From Prevotellaceae bacterium (GTDB lineage Bacteria; Bacteroidota; Bacteroidia; Bacteroidales; UBA932), in assembly GCA_031289385.1 (NCBI GenBank), contig JAITPP010000204.1:1-7622 (forward strand): a DNA stretch of 7,622 nt. Direction: 5' to 3'. Shown piece after piece: positions 5,404-7,622 of this stretch. The notes beneath the pieces are model-generated. The model was given only the letters and a program-made list of their open reading frames with translations. It made no database searches and was not told where the DNA came from. The stretch's first letter is position 1; every line of letters starts with the position of its first letter. Position numbers and translations under genes: made by a program.

Positions 5404-6309
5404 ATGTATGTATCCGAATTTTTTAAGTTGTTGTTCGTTATTGCGCCAATCGGGATCGACTTTTACAAACGTTTTCAGAAATACTTTTCTGTCGAAAAAT
5501 TTTTCCATTTCTTTGCGTGCCTCTGTTCCTACACGTTTCAGCGATTTACCGCCCTGCCCTATTATTATTCCTTTTTGCGAATCGCGCGCAACATAAATAA
5601 CAGCCTCGATACTATACAATTTGTCGCCTTCAACAAAACTTTCGATACCGACTTCAACGCAATACGGAATTTCTTTTTGATAGTATAAAAGTATTTTTTC
5701 GCGAATGATTTCCGATGCAAAAAAACGTAAATTTTTATCGGTAAGCGAATCTTTTTCGTAGTATGCGGGACCTTCGGGAATTAAGTCCAAAATCTTGGCA
5801 AAAATATTTTCGAGATTAAATTTTTCTAATGCCGATGCGGGATATATTAATGCGTTGGGCAAAAGTTTTTGCCATTGTTCTACCAATACATCCAAAATTT
5901 GCGGTATGGTTAAATCAATTTTGTTGATAACCAAAATCACGGGAATATCAGTATTTTTAAGCCGTTCGATGTATTCGATATTTTTATCGTTTTTTTCTAC
6001 AACATCGGTAACGTAAACAATAACATCGGCATCGCCTATTGCTGTGTTCACAAATTTCATCATCGACGATTGCAATTTGTACTTAGGCGTTATAATTCCG
6101 GGCGTATCGGAATAAACTATCTGAAAATTTTCGCCGCTGACAATGCCCATTATTCTATGCCGCGTAGTCTGCGATTTTGCCGTAATTATCGACAAATTTT
6201 CGCCCACAAGCACATTCATCAACGTAGATTTTCCTACATTGGGATTTCCTATGATATTTACAAAACCGGAACGATGGTTTTTAGTCGTAAGTTGTAAGTC
6301 GTAAGTCAT
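5398..6309 (-). CDS. era: Era GTPase, 30S ribosome assembly factor, with repeat-derived N-terminus
   Basis: Era binds 16S rRNA near its 3' end and couples GTP hydrolysis to 30S maturation. All G motifs are present: GNPNVGKST (21-29, G1), TTRHR (48-52, G2), DTPG (68-71, G3), NKID (129-132, G4) and SAL (159-161, G5). The C-terminal KH domain has IIIGQGGKSLKRVG (248-261). The length, 303 residues, is near normal. The end, DPDWRNNEQQLKKFGY then IHE, matches Era. The only ATG before G1 is at 6309-6307, inside a TAAGTCA unit of array 6281-6329, so residues 1 to about 9 (MTYDLQLTT) are translated repeat. An in-frame stop lies upstream, so no longer ATG form exists. The TGA stop is within the other heptamer family. 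The start overlaps the stop of a 25-codon mini-ORF as ATGA. Confidence 0.96.
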   Translation of the reverse strand: MTYDLQLTTKNHRSGFVNIIGNPNVGKSTLMNVLVGENLSIITAKSQTTRHRIMGIVSGENFQIVYSDTPGIITPKYKLQSSMMKFVNTAIGDADVIVYVTDVVEKNDKNIEYIERLKNTDIPVILVINKIDLTIPQILDVLVEQWQKLLPNALIYPASALEKFNLENIFAKILDLIPEGPAYYEKDSLTDKNLRFFASEIIREKILLYYQKEIPYCVEVGIESFVEGDKLYSIEAVIYVARDSQKGIIIGQGGKSLKRVGTEARKEMEKFFDRKVFLKTFVKVDPDWRNNEQQLKKFGYIHE

Positions 6310-6329
6310 AAGTTGTAAGTCGTAAGTTG
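6281..6329 (+). repeat. TAAGTYR heptamer array, copy 4 (7 units)
   Basis: Seven phased units (the first is TTAGTCG) end in CG, TG, CG, CA, TG, CG, TG. The array covers the start of era, which reads through it on the opposite strand, where the repeat is open in all frames. The single CA unit creates, on the minus strand, the ATG used by era. Confidence 0.95.
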
Positions 6330-6383
6330 TTCTTTCATAAATAGAGCTGACAATATTTTGATGTATTTAATTTTAATGTTCAT
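6306..6383 (-). CDS. Possible 25-codon leader peptide overlapping the era start
   Basis: An ATG at 6383-6381, 4 nt after the stop of the four-helix-bundle gene, opens a 25-codon frame. It begins MNIKIKYIKILSALF, lysine- and isoleucine-rich, and ends in the repeat-derived LTTYNL. Its TGA (6308-6306) overlaps the era ATG as ATGA. It may be chance, but the close spacing on both sides would let ribosomes pass from the upstream gene into era by coupling. No homology is recognised and there is no direct evidence of translation. Confidence 0.25.
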   Translation of the reverse strand: MNIKIKYIKILSALFMKEQLTTYNL

Positions 6384-6387
6384 AATT

Positions 6388-6738
6388 TTATTTTTTTAAT
6401 GATTTTATAAGTCCTCTTAATATTTTAGATATTTCATCTGCTTTTTCCAATAATAATGTTTTTTGTTCGCCGTTTATGAAATTCAATCGTTCGGCGAGAT
6501 ATAACATTGATTTTACTTCGCTACACGAACTAATCGCAATGTATAAAAATCTTAAAAAATCGGTATCGCTGTTTCTGTCAAAACCTTCGGCTATGTTATT
6601 TGAAACAGAAACTGCTGCTCGGCAAATTTGATCTTTAAATCCGAAATCTTTTATTTTATCGAAATGTTGATAAATATCTACTGCCAAATTCTGTGCTTTT
6701 TGCCAAGCAATAATATCTTCAAACTTTTGTATTTTCAT
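6388..6738 (-). CDS. Four-helix-bundle protein, 23S rRNA intervening-sequence-protein family (TIGR02436-like)
   Basis: This 116-residue protein shows the hallmarks of the '23S rRNA-IVP'/four-helix-bundle family. It starts with FEDIIAWQKAQNLAVDIY (6-23), has a helix with FKDQICRAAVSVSNNIAEGFDR (NIAEG at 48-52), then FLRFLYIAISSCSEVKSML (61-79), and ends in a helical, lysine-rich tail. Homologues were first noted inside insertions in 23S rRNA genes, but free-standing copies like this one are widespread in Bacteroidetes. Their function is unclear. Related folds include the accessory protein of diversity-generating retroelements; no reverse transcriptase is present here. The gene is bracketed by two heptamer arrays in inverted orientation (6281-6329 and 6751-6797), which may mark it as a separately acquired cassette between the pseudouridine synthase and era genes. 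Confidence 0.92.
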   Translation of the reverse strand: MKIQKFEDIIAWQKAQNLAVDIYQHFDKIKDFGFKDQICRAAVSVSNNIAEGFDRNSDTDFLRFLYIAISSCSEVKSMLYLAERLNFINGEQKTLLLEKADEISKILRGLIKSLKK

Positions 6739-6750
6739 AAAACTAACTTT

Positions 6751-6797
6751 ACTTATAACTTACGACTTACAACTTACGACTTACAACTTACGACTTA
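6751..6797 (-). repeat. TAAGTYR heptamer array, copy 5, opposite orientation (6 units plus a partial)
   Basis: Read on the minus strand from 6797, the units end in CG, TG, CG, TG, CG, TA, followed by a partial TAAGT. It is the only one of the five arrays with TAAGT on the minus strand. Its first TAA is the stop codon of the pseudouridine synthase, and its far end lies 12 nt before the start of the four-helix-bundle gene. Confidence 0.95.
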
Positions 6798-7622
6798 TTC
6801 ATACGCTCCCATTTTCAATGAGGTTATTTCGTGTTCGCTGAGAAAACGACATTCGCCGCGCCGTAATTTTGCTTTTGTTAATCCGCCAAAATATACTCTG
6901 TCGAGTTTGGTTACTTTGTAGCCTATATGTTCAAACATTCTGCGCACAATTCTGTTTCTGCCCGAATGTATTTCTACGCCTATTTTTCTTTTATCATCGT
7001 CGTCGGAATATGAAATTTCATCGAAAAAAGATATTCCATCTTCAAGTTCTATGCCATCGGCAAGTCGTGTCATATCGTTTTTTGTAAGATTTTTATCTAA
7101 TCCTACGGCGTATATTTTTTTCTTTCCGTAGCTTGGATGTGTCAGTGTTTTTGTAAGATCGCCGTCGTTGGTGAAAAGCAAAACGCCTGTTGTATTTTTA
7201 TCCAAGCGTCCAACGGGATAAATCCGCTCTGTGCAATAGTTATGCACGATTGTCATAACCGTTTTTTCGGTGTGAGGATCTTCTACTGTTGTTACAAAAC
7301 CTTTGGGTTTATTCATTACAAGATAAACTTTTTTTTCGCCGTGTAATATTTCGTCGTTGAATTTTATTTCGTCAGTCGGAGAAATTTTTACGCCGAGTTC
7401 GGTTACAACCACGCCATTTACCGAAACAACGCCCGCTTGAATAAACGTATCGGCTTCGCGGCGCGAACACATTCCCGAATTTGATATAAATTTATTCAAA
7501 CGCACTTTACTGAGGTCGCCTGTGGGTTCAATTTTTACGTTGTTTGATATTCTTTTTTCCTTGTCCTTGCGTCTTTCGCGGCTATCGACAGGCTCGGATA
7601 CGCGAACATAATTATTTTTTGG
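6795..7622 (-). CDS. rluB: RluB-family 23S rRNA pseudouridine synthase with N-terminal extension (5' end outside window)
   Basis: The enzyme isomerises a uridine in 23S rRNA to pseudouridine. An S4 RNA-binding domain starts at RLNKFISNSGMCSRREAD. The catalytic domain follows, with VYLVMNKPKGFVT, the active-site motif GRLDKNTTG containing the catalytic Asp, and IHSGRNRIVRRMFEHIGY, the usual RluB/RsuA-type segments. A GTG at 7505-7503 would give a 236-residue protein. However, the frame stays open for 39 more codons to the window edge, encoding a charged, Lys/Arg/Glu-rich stretch (SRERRKDKEKRIS). Bacteroidetes members often carry a long low-complexity N-terminal extension before this domain, so the real start probably lies outside the window. 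The TAA stop is the first triplet of heptamer array copy 5. Confidence 0.93.
   Translation of the reverse strand, partial: PKNNYVRVSEPVDSRERRKDKEKRISNNVKIEPTGDLSKVRLNKFISNSGMCSRREADTFIQAGVVSVNGVVVTELGVKISPTDEIKFNDEILHGEKKVYLVMNKPKGFVTTVEDPHTEKTVMTIVHNYCTERIYPVGRLDKNTTGVLLFTNDGDLTKTLTHPSYGKKKIYAVGLDKNLTKNDMTRLADGIELEDGISFFDEISYSDDDDKRKIGVEIHSGRNRIVRRMFEHIGYKVTKLDRVYFGGLTKAKLRRGECRFLSEHEITSLKMGAYE

Noticed and set aside
6388..6738. Diversity-generating retroelement accessory protein
   Set aside because: The fold is related, but no reverse transcriptase, template repeat or variable repeat was found; the sequence fits the IVP family better.
6628..6921. Plus-strand ORF with TYNLRLTTYDLQLTTY
   Set aside because: It is antisense to the four-helix-bundle and pseudouridine synthase genes, bridged by the open strand of array copy 5.

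Overview
The window looks like an AT-rich member of the Bacteroidetes, probably Bacteroidales-like. The evidence is the protein families (holA, grpE-dnaJ, era, an RluB-type pseudouridine synthase with a charged N-terminal extension, a solo HsdR N-terminal-domain protein, a TIGR02436-type four-helix-bundle protein), the rarity of Shine-Dalgarno sequences, and TAnnTTTG-like -7 promoter elements upstream of holA and mntA. No rRNA, tRNA or CRISPR was recognised.

Layout. Positions 1-2134, minus strand: in transcription order DNA polymerase III delta subunit (holA), a rhomboid intramembrane protease, an MntA-type minimal nucleotidyltransferase, and the first 38 codons of an overlapping HepT-like HEPN toxin that leaves the window. 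Positions 2289-3307, plus strand: a small secreted beta-barrel protein and a solo HsdR_N (PD-(D/E)xK-like) protein. Positions 3425-5141, plus strand: a grpE-dnaJ chaperone operon. Positions 5398-7622, minus strand: in transcription order an RluB-family pseudouridine synthase (5' end outside the window), a four-helix-bundle '23S intervening sequence' protein, a 25-codon mini-ORF, and the Era GTPase.

The most unusual content is between the genes. A 7-bp tandem repeat, TAAGTYR (Y = C/T, R = A/G), occurs at five gene boundaries. The largest copy is a 22-unit array in perfect 7-bp phase after dnaJ. Among 47 full-length units, nearly all variation is confined to the last two bases: CG 21, TG 18, CA 6, TA 2. 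A second 7-bp repeat, TTMATTC (M = A/C), forms a 9-unit array beside the 22-unit one and a 3-unit array upstream of grpE. The repeats run into coding sequence. They supply the start codon and first ~9 residues of Era, the stop codon of Era (second family), the last two residues and stop of the beta-barrel protein, and the stop of the pseudouridine synthase. In one orientation TAAGTYR gives stops in all three frames; in the other it is open in every frame and encodes a T-Y-D-L-Q-L-T-like heptapeptide. The four-helix-bundle gene is bracketed by two arrays in inverted orientation.

Most genes are housekeeping (replication clamp loading, chaperones, ribosome maturation, rRNA modification). The accessory elements are the MntA-HepT toxin-antitoxin pair, the solo HsdR_N protein, the four-helix-bundle gene and the heptamer arrays. 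Calls rest on reading motifs by eye, without database searches.
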